Source of the DNA: an uncultured Eubacteriales bacterium
GTDB lineage: Bacteria > Bacillota > Clostridia > Oscillospirales > CAG-272
Direction of reading: 5' to 3'
Length of the DNA stretch: 23,843 bases
Assembly (NCBI GenBank): GCA_934378145.1
Contig: CAKXXW010000024.1
Location: 1-23,843 of the forward strand
Below the pieces are notes generated by a model, which saw only the letters and a program-made list of their open reading frames with translations, was not told the DNA's origin and made no database searches. Position numbers and translations under genes: made by a program. Below are positions 6,885 to 14,591 of the stretch, one piece after another (positions within the stretch are counted from its first letter, which is position 1; the number at the start of each line of letters is the position of its first letter).

Positions 6885-8662
6885 TACCGAAGGAACTTGT
6901 GCTTGAGATACGCGACCGCAATGATATAGAGGATGTCATAGGCGGCTTTGTCGACCTCAAACGCGCGGGGGCGAATATAAAGGGACTCTGCCCCTTCCAC
7001 AATGAAAAGACGCCGTCATTCACGGTCTTTCCGGCAACGCAGAGCTTTTACTGCTTCGGCTGCGGCGCCGGCGGCGATGTCATAACCTTCATCATGAAGT
7101 ATCAGAACCTTGACTATGCCGACGCCGTCGAATACCTTGCCGCACGCGCGGGGATAAATATCCCCGTCTCGGCTTTCGGCGAGGAGGAAAAGGGACCCTC
7201 GCGCAAGAGGATCCTTGAGATGAATGTCTGCGCCGCGAGGTACTTCCGCGAGATGCTCTTCTCGCCGGAGGGCAAGGCGGGGCTTGACTACCTTCTTCAG
7301 AAAAGGAAGCTCTCACCGGCGATAATCCGCCGCTTCGGGCTCGGATTTGCGCCCGACAGTCCCTTTGCGATGCTCGACTATATGAGAAAGCATGGATACA
7401 CCGACGAGGAGCTTCGCGCGGGATATTTCGAGGCTGTCAGTCAGAGGACGAACAGACCCTACTCGATCTTCCGCAACCGCGTGATGTTCCCGATAATCAA
7501 CTCGGCGGGCTCGGTCATAGCCTTCGGCGGGCGCGTCATGGACGACAGCAAGCCGAAATACCTCAACACGAACGACACTCCGGCGTACAAGAAGGGCAAG
7601 AACCTCTTCGCCCTCAATTACGCGAAGGACTGCTGCGGCGAGCGGCTCATCCTCTGCGAAGGATATATGGATGTCATAGCCCTTCACGCCGCCGGCTTCG
7701 GCTTTGCCGTTGCGGGGCTCGGCACGGCTCTGACCTCCGATCAGGCAAGGCTCATCGCAAAATACACGAAAAAGGTCATCCTCACCTACGACAGCGACGA
7801 GGCGGGCCAGCGAGCTACAGAGCGGGCTATATCCCTTCTCTCGGAGGTCGGCGTCGATGTAAAGGTCCTTGTCGTCGAGGGCGCGAAAGACCCCGACGAA
7901 TTCATCGGAAAATACGGCGCCGCGGCGTTTGAAAGGCTCCTTGACGGCAGCCGCTCAAAGTTTTCCTACCGCGCCGACGCCGTGATAAAGAAGCACGACA
8001 TCGCTACCGCCGACGGCAAGCTCGCCGCCGCGAAGGAGCTTTGCGCGATAGTCGCCGCCGCTCCCTCGAGCGTTGAGCGCGACCTTAATCTTGACGAGGC
8101 GGCAAGGCTGCTCTCGATAGACAAAAAGATCCTTGCCGAGGATGTCGCCCGCGCGCGGCGAAAGCTCGTGAAGGAAGAGAAGAACAGGCTCTCGCTCGAT
8201 GCCTACACCTCTGCGCGCGGCATCGGCGACAGGGTGAACCCCGACACGGCAAAGAATGTCGGCGCGGCATCGGCTGAGGAGACGATCCTCGGACTTCTTC
8301 TCGCCTTCCCCGAGCATCGCGCCGCCGTAGCGTCGGGAAAGATCCCTCTCACGGCGGATGATTTCGTGACCGCCTTCGGACGGCGGGTGTTCGAGGCTGT
8401 GATGAAGCTCGAAGTCTCCGACGGGGGCTTTGACATATCGCTCCTCGGGGAGGAATTCTCACCCGACGAGATGGGAAGGCTCCAGCGGATGATAAGGGAG
8501 CGCATGATGCTCACCGAAAACAGCGCCTCAGTGCTTGCCTCATCGGCAGAGACGCTCAGATTCGAGCGCGTCCGCCAGACCGCGAAGGAAAGCGGGGACA
8601 GGCTCGCCGCCTTCGAGGCTAAGCGCCGGCTCATAATGGAAAAGAAAAAAAAGAATACATAA
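6881..8662 (+). CDS. dnaG: DNA primase
   Basis: A 593-residue primase that makes the RNA primers for Okazaki fragments. The N-terminal CHC2 zinc ribbon is intact (Cys37, His40, Cys58, Cys61; CPFH...CFGC). The RNA polymerase core contains FGGRVM and KYLNT, and the Toprim metal site is Glu260 (LCEGYMD) with Asp304 and Asp306 (TYDSDEAG). The less conserved C-terminal helical domain (from about 440) would bind DnaB helicase. The start is TTG at 6881, overlapping the dgt stop (TTGA) and preceded by GGAGGGG 6 nt upstream; it begins at the expected IPKELV segment. The length is normal for the family. It leads directly into rpoD, the classical macromolecular-synthesis pairing. Confidence 0.97.
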   Translation: MIPKELVLEIRDRNDIEDVIGGFVDLKRAGANIKGLCPFHNEKTPSFTVFPATQSFYCFGCGAGGDVITFIMKYQNLDYADAVEYLAARAGINIPVSAFGEEEKGPSRKRILEMNVCAARYFREMLFSPEGKAGLDYLLQKRKLSPAIIRRFGLGFAPDSPFAMLDYMRKHGYTDEELRAGYFEAVSQRTNRPYSIFRNRVMFPIINSAGSVIAFGGRVMDDSKPKYLNTNDTPAYKKGKNLFALNYAKDCCGERLILCEGYMDVIALHAAGFGFAVAGLGTALTSDQARLIAKYTKKVILTYDSDEAGQRATERAISLLSEVGVDVKVLVVEGAKDPDEFIGKYGAAAFERLLDGSRSKFSYRADAVIKKHDIATADGKLAAAKELCAIVAAAPSSVERDLNLDEAARLLSIDKKILAEDVARARRKLVKEEKNRLSLDAYTSARGIGDRVNPDTAKNVGAASAEETILGLLLAFPEHRAAVASGKIPLTADDFVTAFGRRVFEAVMKLEVSDGGFDISLLGEEFSPDEMGRLQRMIRERMMLTENSASVLASSAETLRFERVRQTAKESGDRLAAFEAKRRLIMEKKKKNT

Positions 8663-8679
8663 AGGAAAGGAATCCCCTG

Positions 8680-9861
8680 ATGGAAAAGTTCAACGACGAA
8701 GAAAAAGAGATTGATTTTGAGGAAAAGGAAAAAGAGCTGTCGCAGGCAGACGAAGACTTTGACCTGCTCCCCGACATTCCCGAGTCGGACAAAAAGGTCG
8801 ACATGAACGACATAATCGCAAAGGGAAAGAAGGGCGACCTATCGATCACCGACCTTGAGGAGGCTATGGAGGAATACGACTACGACACCGACAAGCTCTA
8901 CGACACCCTCGAGAGCAACGGTATCTCGCTCCCGATGGACATCCCGCAGTCAGAGATAACCGAGATCGAGAACGATGTCGAAAAGTTCGGCACGCCCGAG
9001 AGCATGGAGCGGATCCTTGAGCAGGAGGGCCTTGCCATCGACGACCCCGTGCGTATGTACCTCAAGGAAATAGGCAAGGTGCCGCTGCTCGACGCCGAAG
9101 AGGAAAAAGAGCTTGCAAGAAGGATGTCGGAGGGCGACGAGGACGCGAAGAACAAGCTCGTCGAGGCGAACCTCCGCCTTGTCGTCAGCATCGCAAAGCG
9201 CTATGTCGGCAAGGGTATGTTCTTCCTTGACCTTATCCAGGAGGGCAACCTCGGACTTATGAAGGCTGTCGAGAAGTTCGACTATCAGAAAGGCTACAAA
9301 TTCTCGACCTACGCCACATGGTGGATAAGGCAGGCGATAACCCGCGCCATCGCCGATCAGGCAAGGACCATCCGCATTCCCGTGCATATGGTGGAGACGA
9401 TCCACAAGGTCTCGCGCTACACCCGCCAGATGCTCCAGGAGCTTGGCCGCGAGCCTACCGCCGAAGAGATCGGCGAAAAAATGGGTATGAGCGCCGACCG
9501 CATCCGTGAGATCATGAAGATAGCGCAGGATCCCGTCTCGCTCGAGACTCCTATCGGTGAGGAGGAGGACAGCCACCTCGGCGACTTCATCCCCGACGAG
9601 GACACGCCGGCTCCCGCCGACGCTGCCTCGGCTACCATTCTCCGCGAGGTCATCGAGCGCGAGCTTCACACCCTCACCCCGCGTGAGGAGCATGTGATAA
9701 AGCTCCGCTTCGGTCTCTACGACGGCAGAACGAGGACACTCGAGGAGGTCGGCAAGGAATTCGACATCACCCGTGAGCGCATCCGTCAGATAGAGGCGAA
9801 GGCACTCAGAAAGCTCCGCCATCCGAGCCGCGCGCGTCACCTCAAGGGCTTCCTTGACTGA
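8680..9861 (+). CDS. rpoD: RNA polymerase primary sigma factor (SigA/RpoD)
   Basis: A 393-residue housekeeping sigma factor. An acidic N-terminal region 1.1-like segment (1-115) is followed by region 1.2 (DPVRMYLKEIG, about 122-132), region 2 with core-binding and -10 recognition helices (LRLVVSIAKRYVGKGM to YATWWIRQAITRAI, 165-223), region 3 (about 236-310) and region 4 with the -35 recognition helix (TLTPREEHVIKLRFGL; DITRERIRQIEAKALRKLR, 331-380). All match the primary rather than alternative sigma class. It starts 17 nt after the dnaG stop with AAAGGA upstream. It would recognise the TTGACA/TATAAT promoters seen elsewhere in this window. Confidence 0.97.
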   Translation: MEKFNDEEKEIDFEEKEKELSQADEDFDLLPDIPESDKKVDMNDIIAKGKKGDLSITDLEEAMEEYDYDTDKLYDTLESNGISLPMDIPQSEITEIENDVEKFGTPESMERILEQEGLAIDDPVRMYLKEIGKVPLLDAEEEKELARRMSEGDEDAKNKLVEANLRLVVSIAKRYVGKGMFFLDLIQEGNLGLMKAVEKFDYQKGYKFSTYATWWIRQAITRAIADQARTIRIPVHMVETIHKVSRYTRQMLQELGREPTAEEIGEKMGMSADRIREIMKIAQDPVSLETPIGEEEDSHLGDFIPDEDTPAPADAASATILREVIERELHTLTPREEHVIKLRFGLYDGRTRTLEEVGKEFDITRERIRQIEAKALRKLRHPSRARHLKGFLD

Positions 9862-9877
9862 TATATGAGGTGAAAAA

Positions 9878-10708
9878 ATGAGCAGAGCAGACGAAATATT
9901 CATCTCAAACTGCCGCGAGATACTTGACACCGGCTTCTCGGATGAAAACCTTCCCGTCCGCCCGCATTGGGACGACGGCGCTCCGGCACACACGATAAAA
10001 AAATTCTGCATAGTCAACCGCTACGACCTGTCGAAGGAATTTCCGATCCTGACCCTTCGCCGCACGGCGTTCAGGTCATGTATCGACGAACTTCTCTGGA
10101 TATGGCAGAAGAAATCGAACAATGTTCACGAGCTTGGTTCCCACATATGGGATTCGTGGGCTGACGAAAACGGATCTATCGGAAAGGCTTACGGATATCA
10201 GCTCGGTGTGAAGCATAAATATAAGGAAGGAATGTTCGATCAGGTCGACCGCGTGATCTTCGACCTGAAAAACAATCCCTCCTCGCGCAGGATAATGACG
10301 AACATATATGTTCACGCCGACCTTTCGGAGATGGGGCTCTACCCCTGCGCCTACTCGATGACCTTCAATGTCACGGGGGACAGACTCAATGCGATACTGA
10401 ATCAGAGGTCTAACGATTTTCTGACGGCAAACAATTGGAATGTCGTGCAGTACGCCGTCCTCGTACATATGATGGCGCAGGTATCGGGACTCAAAGCCGG
10501 CGAATTCGTCCATGTCATCGCCGACGCGCATATATATGACAGGCATATCCCGATAGTGGAGAAGATCCTCCAAAATCCGCTCTACGACGCCCCGCGCTTC
10601 GTTATGAATCCCGATGTGAAGGACTTCTACGACTTCACGGTCGACGACTTCGCGCTCGAGAACTATAATTTCACGAAGCTCGAAGAGAAGATCCCCGTCG
10701 CGGTCTGA
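9878..10708 (+). CDS. thyA: Thymidylate synthase, B. subtilis ThyA/phi3T-like branch
   Basis: A 276-residue enzyme methylating dUMP to dTMP with methylenetetrahydrofolate, producing dihydrofolate. Conserved elements are the dimer Arg pair (SSRRIM, 135-140), catalytic Cys157 (GLYPCAYS), the phosphate/dUMP motif NQRSND (175-180), Asn188 (NNWNV) and YDRHI. The residue after the catalytic Cys is Ala where most ThyA have His. This and the C-terminal NPDVKDFYDFTVDDF place it with the B. subtilis ThyA (phage phi3T-type) branch rather than the E. coli/ThyB branch. It ends in PVAV, close to the VAV C-terminus of that branch. It lies 16 nt after rpoD and 12 nt before dfrA, the enzyme that recycles its dihydrofolate product. 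Confidence 0.95.
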   Translation: MSRADEIFISNCREILDTGFSDENLPVRPHWDDGAPAHTIKKFCIVNRYDLSKEFPILTLRRTAFRSCIDELLWIWQKKSNNVHELGSHIWDSWADENGSIGKAYGYQLGVKHKYKEGMFDQVDRVIFDLKNNPSSRRIMTNIYVHADLSEMGLYPCAYSMTFNVTGDRLNAILNQRSNDFLTANNWNVVQYAVLVHMMAQVSGLKAGEFVHVIADAHIYDRHIPIVEKILQNPLYDAPRFVMNPDVKDFYDFTVDDFALENYNFTKLEEKIPVAV

Positions 10709-10720
10709 GGTAGCCCGCCG

Positions 10721-11230
10721 ATGAAAAGCATTGTAGCTGTCGATAAGAATTGGGGCATCGGAAAAGAGAACGGACTCCTCTTCTCTATACCCGAAGATAT
10801 GAGATATTTCAGGGAAAAGACCCGCGGAAAGGTCGTCGTTATGGGGCTTAACACCCTCCGCTCGCTTCCCGGGGGCAAGCCGCTCCGCGGGCGACTCGCG
10901 AACATTGTGCTGTCCGACACCGACCTTCCGGAGACCGAAGGCCTGACAGTTTGCCGCACGGCCGACTCTCTCCTCGAAGAGATAAAAAAATACCCCGCCG
11001 ACGATGTTTTCGTGATAGGCGGTGGGAGCATCTACCGCCTTCTCTGCGACCTTTGCACAGAGGCCCTCGTGACGAAGGTCGACGCCGACGGCGGCGCGAC
11101 GGTCTTCTACCCCGACCTTGACGCGCGGGAGGGCTGGGAGCTTGCCTCCGAGTCCGGACCGACAGAGTCGAACGGCTTTACTCTTCGCTTCTGCGTCTAC
11201 ATGAATCGGGCTCCGAAGGCTTCTCTATGA
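10721..11230 (+). CDS. dfrA: Dihydrofolate reductase
   Basis: A 169-residue NADPH-dependent reductase of dihydrofolate to tetrahydrofolate. Family landmarks are AVDKNWGIGKENGLL, active-site Asp26 (IPEDMRYF), the cofactor/folate motif MGLNTLRSLP followed by PLRGR, and VIGGGSIYRLL. In the MGxxT motif the usual Arg is Leu, a minor change. Its product feeds methylenetetrahydrofolate back to the upstream thyA, so the pair forms a complete dTMP cycle apart from serine hydroxymethyltransferase. The stop overlaps the next gene's start (ATGA at 11227-11230), implying coupled translation. Confidence 0.95.
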   Translation: MKSIVAVDKNWGIGKENGLLFSIPEDMRYFREKTRGKVVVMGLNTLRSLPGGKPLRGRLANIVLSDTDLPETEGLTVCRTADSLLEEIKKYPADDVFVIGGGSIYRLLCDLCTEALVTKVDADGGATVFYPDLDAREGWELASESGPTESNGFTLRFCVYMNRAPKASL

Positions 11231-12099
11231 GTGCCTGCGAGCTTTGCCCGAGGCTCTGCCGCGCCGACCGCGAAGCCGGAGAGACCGGATACTGCGGTGT
11301 CGGGGACTCCCTGCGTGTCGCGCGCATCGCGCCGCATATGTGGGAAGAACCCTGCCTTTCGGGCAGCCGCGGCGCCGGAGCGGTCTTTTTCTCGGGCTGT
11401 TCGCTCCGCTGTGCCTTCTGCCAGAACTATGACCTCAGCCATTCGGCAAAGGGAGAGGACATAAGCGACGAAGACTTTCTCTCGCGTGTTAAAGAGCTTG
11501 CCGGCAGCGGAGTACACTGCATAGACCTTGTTACCCCGACGCAGTTTACCCGCCGGCTCCTTCCCCTGCTTGCAAAAATAAAGGAAGAGACTCGCCTCCC
11601 GATCGTATGGAACTCGGGGGGATACGAGAGGGTCGAAACGCTGCGGGAGCTTGAAGGTCTTGTCGATATTTACCTTCCCGATCTCAAGTATGCCTCGGGC
11701 AACCTTGCAAAAAGGTACTCGGACGCTCCCGATTATCCCGAGGTCGCCGCTGCCGCGATCGCCGAAATGTACCGTCAGGTCGGTGCATTTGAGTGTGATA
11801 CCGACGGCATCGCGAAAAAAGGACTCATCGTGCGTCATCTCGTGCTTCCCGGCGGGCGGCATGATTCGGAAAAGGTGCTGCGCGGCCTTGCCGCTTCCCT
11901 TCCGGTCGAAAATATTAGGCTCAGCCTTATGAGCCAATACACGCCAGACTTCGCCGCATCGTCGCCGTATCGCGAGCTTCACAGAAGGGTCACCTCCTTT
12001 GAGTACGACTATGTGCTTTCGGTCGCGGAGGAACTCGGTTTTTCGGGCTTCTGTCAGGAGAGAAGCTCGGCATCGGGAAAGTTTACACCCGATTTCTGA
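11227..12099 (+). CDS. Radical SAM protein, PflA/PflX-like (COG1313-type)
   Basis: A 290-residue radical SAM protein related to pyruvate-formate-lyase-activating enzymes. The [4Fe-4S]/SAM triad is Cys58, Cys62 and Cys65 (GCSLRCAFCQNY). An N-terminal Cys cluster (Cys4, 7, 11 and 23; CELCPRLC...GYCG) resembles the extra ferredoxin-like or zinc-like motif of the PflX group. Later motifs are VWNSGGY, YLPDLKYA and LVLPGG, typical of this subfamily. The glycyl-radical partner, if any, is not encoded nearby, so the substrate is unknown. It overlaps dfrA by 4 nt and ends the nucleotide/replication cluster; a new promoter begins 9 nt downstream of its stop. Confidence 0.85.
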   Translation: MSACELCPRLCRADREAGETGYCGVGDSLRVARIAPHMWEEPCLSGSRGAGAVFFSGCSLRCAFCQNYDLSHSAKGEDISDEDFLSRVKELAGSGVHCIDLVTPTQFTRRLLPLLAKIKEETRLPIVWNSGGYERVETLRELEGLVDIYLPDLKYASGNLAKRYSDAPDYPEVAAAAIAEMYRQVGAFECDTDGIAKKGLIVRHLVLPGGRHDSEKVLRGLAASLPVENIRLSLMSQYTPDFAASSPYRELHRRVTSFEYDYVLSVAEELGFSGFCQERSSASGKFTPDF

Positions 12100-12107
12100 A
12101 TATTTTC

Positions 12108-12136
12108 TTGTAAATATACATTTTTTGTGGTATAAT
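12108..12136 (+). promoter_or_regulatory. Extended -10 promoter for darA and the ATP synthase genes
   Basis: TTGTAA at 12108-12113 (-35), a 17-bp spacer, and TATAAT at 12131-12136 preceded by TGG (extended -10). The TGTGGTATAAT core is identical to that of the promoter at 8-36. It lies 34 bp before the darA start and is the only clear promoter seen before the ATP synthase genes, so it probably drives the whole set. Confidence 0.75.
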
Positions 12137-12169
12137 CTATTGTATCTGATGAAAGGCGGAACTAACGCT

Positions 12170-12493
12170 ATGAAGCTGATCCTTGCCATTATCCGCAACG
12201 AGGACAGCGTGGAGACCATCTCCGCGCTCATGCATGCGGGATTCTTCGTTACCAAGCTCTCGACGACCGGGGGCTTCCTTATGGTCGGCAACACGACCCT
12301 GCTTATAGGTATCGAGGAGGCGCGGGTGGACGACGCGCTTGACACACTTCGTCTTCACTGCTCGAAACGCGAGCATGAAAATCTCGGAAAGCTCAACTAC
12401 GGAGAGGACTTTGACGCGGGCGACGGCGAACAGGTGACTGTCGGCGGCGCGACCGTATTCATCCTCAATGTAGACAGGTTCGAGAAACTATGA
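12170..12493 (+). CDS. darA: Cyclic-di-AMP receptor, PII-like (DarA/PstA)
   Basis: A 107-residue PII-like protein of the c-di-AMP receptor family (formerly DUF970; B. subtilis DarA). It begins MKLILAII, matching the family's normal N-terminus. The ligand-binding segment TKLSTTGGFLMVGNTTLLIG (28-47) is nearly identical in pattern to DarA, and the C-terminal GGATVFILNVDRFEKL matches too. Such trimers bind c-di-AMP and change loop conformation; targets are mostly unknown. I chose the ATG at 12170; an in-frame ATG at 12149 would add seven residues (MKGGTNA) lying over the purine-rich ribosome binding region. The stop overlaps the following small membrane-protein gene (ATGA), so its translation is coupled to the ATP synthase genes. 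Confidence 0.92.
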   Translation: MKLILAIIRNEDSVETISALMHAGFFVTKLSTTGGFLMVGNTTLLIGIEEARVDDALDTLRLHCSKREHENLGKLNYGEDFDAGDGEQVTVGGATVFILNVDRFEKL

Positions 12494-12774
12494 GTCAAAC
12501 GGCTCTGACCGCGGTGCTTTTTGCCGTCGCGGGCATCGGTTGCGGTACGGCACAGTTCTTCTTTCTGCGCTTTGCCGTCCGTAATGCCCTTCAGAAGAAT
12601 CGGGTGTGGTTGCTGATACTTCAGCCGATCATCCCCGTGGCACTTCTTCTGACCTCGGCGATAATATCCGCAAGGCTTGTTTTCGTTCCCGCGGTAGCCT
12701 ACACCGCAGTCCTTGCGGCGCTCTCTGTCGGGAACCTTGTGAGAGAAAAAAAGCGCGGGAAGGAGGGGGACTGA
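12490..12774 (+). CDS. atpI: Small membrane protein in AtpI/AtpR position
   Basis: A 94-residue hydrophobic protein with about three predicted membrane helices (7-28, 38-59 and 63-84) and a basic C-terminal tail (REKKRGKEGD). Its place directly before atpB is that of AtpI, the c-ring assembly or Mg2+-related factor of F-ATPases. It is shorter than usual AtpI (about 120 residues, four helices) and similar in size and helix number to AtpR of the N-ATPase operons. Sequence similarity is too weak for me to choose, so the assignment rests mainly on position. Its start overlaps darA (ATGA) and it ends 6 nt before atpB. Confidence 0.65.
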   Translation: MSQTALTAVLFAVAGIGCGTAQFFFLRFAVRNALQKNRVWLLILQPIIPVALLLTSAIISARLVFVPAVAYTAVLAALSVGNLVREKKRGKEGD

Positions 12775-12780
12775 GAGACG

Positions 12781-13695
12781 ATGCCTTCTTTTGTTTTCAC
12801 AATATTAATAGCCGCGGGGCTGTTGCTTTCGGCAATCGGCGCGATCCTTGCGGTCCTTACACGACGAAAGCGCCAAAAGAACACCGACGAGGCGCGCAAA
12901 AAGCCCCTGAAAAAGAAAGAGCTGCGCTTTGCGATAATGAGCGCCGCAGGAGGCTGGCTCGCCGCGACCGGACTCCTTTCACTCCTTTTCGGAAGGGGAG
13001 ATTCCTCTCTTGAGGTGAATATATTCGCCGCGAGGACGGGTATCGTCATATTCGGATATGATGTCAGCGAGACAGTCCTTGTCTCGTGGGGCGTGATGGC
13101 GATAATAATTTTCGCCGCGCTCGTGCTGAGGATATTCTTCATCCCCCGATTCAAAGACGAACCGACGGGCGTGCAGGCGGCGCTTGAGGCTGCCGTCGGC
13201 TGGATAGAGGATTTCGCGGCGACGCGTATGAAGAAGCGCTCGGGATTCCTCAATGTCCTGCTCTTCACCCTGGCGGTAACACTTCTCGGCTACGGCATCG
13301 CCGACCTTGCGGGCTTCCGCTCGCCGGCGTCCGACCCGACCTTCACGCTGACGATAGCGTTTATGATCTACATAGTGATAAATGTCTACGCCATCGTCTA
13401 CCGCAAAAAAAAGAAAAATCCGCTGATCGACGGTGCCTCGGTGTTCGTCAGAACGATATACAAGTTCGTCTCGGGCATCTCCACCCCCGTTTCGATGGGC
13501 TGCCGTCTCTTCGGTAACATGATAAGCGGTACGATAGTCATGGACCTCATCTACACAGCGCTCGGCTCGGCGGCGCTCGGCATCCCCGACATCATAGCCC
13601 TCTACTTCGGTGTTTTCTCATCTCTTATTCAGATGTATATATTCATCACGCTCACGCTTACATATGTCGCCGACAATGTAAACGCCGGCGAATAA
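12781..13695 (+). CDS. atpB: F-type ATP synthase subunit a, with N-terminal extension
   Basis: A 304-residue proton/sodium channel subunit of Fo. The essential channel arginine is Arg242 (VSMGCRLFGNMISG), and the last helix keeps Gln284 (SSLIQMYIFITLTLTYVAD). The family N-terminal segment (SWGVMAIIIFAALVLRIFFI ... GVQAALEAAVGWIEDF) starts only near residue 100. Before it lie two extra predicted membrane helices (4-27 and 50-71) joined by a very basic loop (about 28-47), absent from ordinary subunit a (about 220-270 residues). AGGAGG sits 14 nt before the ATG, a rather long spacing, but no better in-frame start is visible. Subunit a forms the two ion half-channels against the c-ring. Confidence 0.93.
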   Translation: MPSFVFTILIAAGLLLSAIGAILAVLTRRKRQKNTDEARKKPLKKKELRFAIMSAAGGWLAATGLLSLLFGRGDSSLEVNIFAARTGIVIFGYDVSETVLVSWGVMAIIIFAALVLRIFFIPRFKDEPTGVQAALEAAVGWIEDFAATRMKKRSGFLNVLLFTLAVTLLGYGIADLAGFRSPASDPTFTLTIAFMIYIVINVYAIVYRKKKKNPLIDGASVFVRTIYKFVSGISTPVSMGCRLFGNMISGTIVMDLIYTALGSAALGIPDIIALYFGVFSSLIQMYIFITLTLTYVADNVNAGE

Positions 13696-13717
13696 ATTCA
13701 GAAAGGCAAAAACTACT

Positions 13718-14080
13718 ATGAAACCGATCAGAAAGCTCTCAAGGGCAGTCACCCTGTCCGTCGCGGTGCTTACCGTGCTGACCCTCTGCGTTCTCGCGGT
13801 CTCCGCCGCCGGAGAAACCACTGCCGATACGACCGGCGCCGTCGTCGCCGAGGCAGGAAACAGCGGCCTTTACTTTCTTTCGATAGCGCTCTGCCTGCTC
13901 CCCGCCGCAGCCTGCGGCGTGGTCGAAGGCCTTGCGACCGGAAAAGCCGTCGAATCCATATCACGAAATCCCGAAAGTGCGTCAAAGGTGCAGTCGCTCC
14001 TTATCCTCGGTCTGGCTCTTACCGAGTCGTCGTCGATCTACGGCTTTGCCGTGGCGCTGATACTTATATTCCTGAAGTAA
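13718..14080 (+). CDS. atpE: F-type ATP synthase subunit c, two-carboxylate Na+-type, with signal-like N-terminus
   Basis: A 120-residue c-ring subunit, longer than the usual 70-90. Residues 1-31 look like a signal peptide (basic MKPIRKLSR, hydrophobic core, VSA-A cleavage-like site), followed by a Thr/Ala/Glu-rich linker to 50. The hairpin spans 51-120 with the polar loop SRNPE (82-86). Helix 2 carries Glu103-Ser104-Ser105 and Tyr108 (TESSSIY), matching the Ilyobacter Na+ ligands Glu65, Ser66, Thr67 and Tyr70. Helix 1 has Glu70 at the Gln32 position, giving two carboxylates per site as in Fusobacterium nucleatum. The usual GxGxGxG helix-packing motif is degenerate (Ala63, Ala65, Gly67, Val69). 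Na+ coupling is inferred, not shown. Confidence 0.93.
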   Translation: MKPIRKLSRAVTLSVAVLTVLTLCVLAVSAAGETTADTTGAVVAEAGNSGLYFLSIALCLLPAAACGVVEGLATGKAVESISRNPESASKVQSLLILGLALTESSSIYGFAVALILIFLK

Positions 14081-14081
14081 G

Positions 14082-14591
14082 ATGGATATACAGCCTCTTG
14101 ATCTCATAATACACGCCGCAAACTTCATAATAATGATGCTTGCGCTCTGGCTGATCCTCTGGAAGCCCGTCTCAAAGTACATAAAAGGACGCGCAGACAG
14201 GGTGAAGGCAGACCGCGAAGCGGCGGCAAACGAAGTCAGCGAAGCAAAGGCTCTCCGTTCGGAAGCCGAATCGAAGCTTCAAAGCGTCAGCCGTGACGCC
14301 GAGACGCTCCGCCGCGAGGTGAACGCCCGCGCCGAGAGCGAAGCTGCGGCGATAATCGGCAAGGCGAACCGCAATGCCGAAGCGATAGTCGAAAAGGCAA
14401 ATCGGGAAGCCGATGAAATAAAGGCGAAGGCTATACTCTCCGAACGCGAGGAGACGATAGCCCTTGCAACTGCGCTCGCAGAAAAGATAATCGGGCGCGA
14501 GATAAAGGCAGAGGACAACCGCGCCCTCGCCGACGAATTCTTCGCCTCGCTCGAAAAGAACGGCACGGGTGCCGAAGGATCCGGAAAATGA
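14082..14591 (+). CDS. atpF: F-type ATP synthase subunit b
   Basis: A 169-residue stator subunit. One N-terminal membrane helix (about 7-28, LIIHAANFIIMMLALWLILW) is followed by the family motif KPVSKYIKGR and a long, highly charged Ala/Glu/Arg/Lys-rich coiled coil (about 35-160) that would dimerise and run up the side of F1. Length is normal. It starts 1 nt after the atpE stop and overlaps atpH by 4 nt (ATGA). It is the most conventional subunit of this cluster, so the loss of the delta N-domain is not explained by sequence drift or a frameshift between atpF and atpH. Confidence 0.93.
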   Translation: MDIQPLDLIIHAANFIIMMLALWLILWKPVSKYIKGRADRVKADREAAANEVSEAKALRSEAESKLQSVSRDAETLRREVNARAESEAAAIIGKANRNAEAIVEKANREADEIKAKAILSEREETIALATALAEKIIGREIKAEDNRALADEFFASLEKNGTGAEGSGK

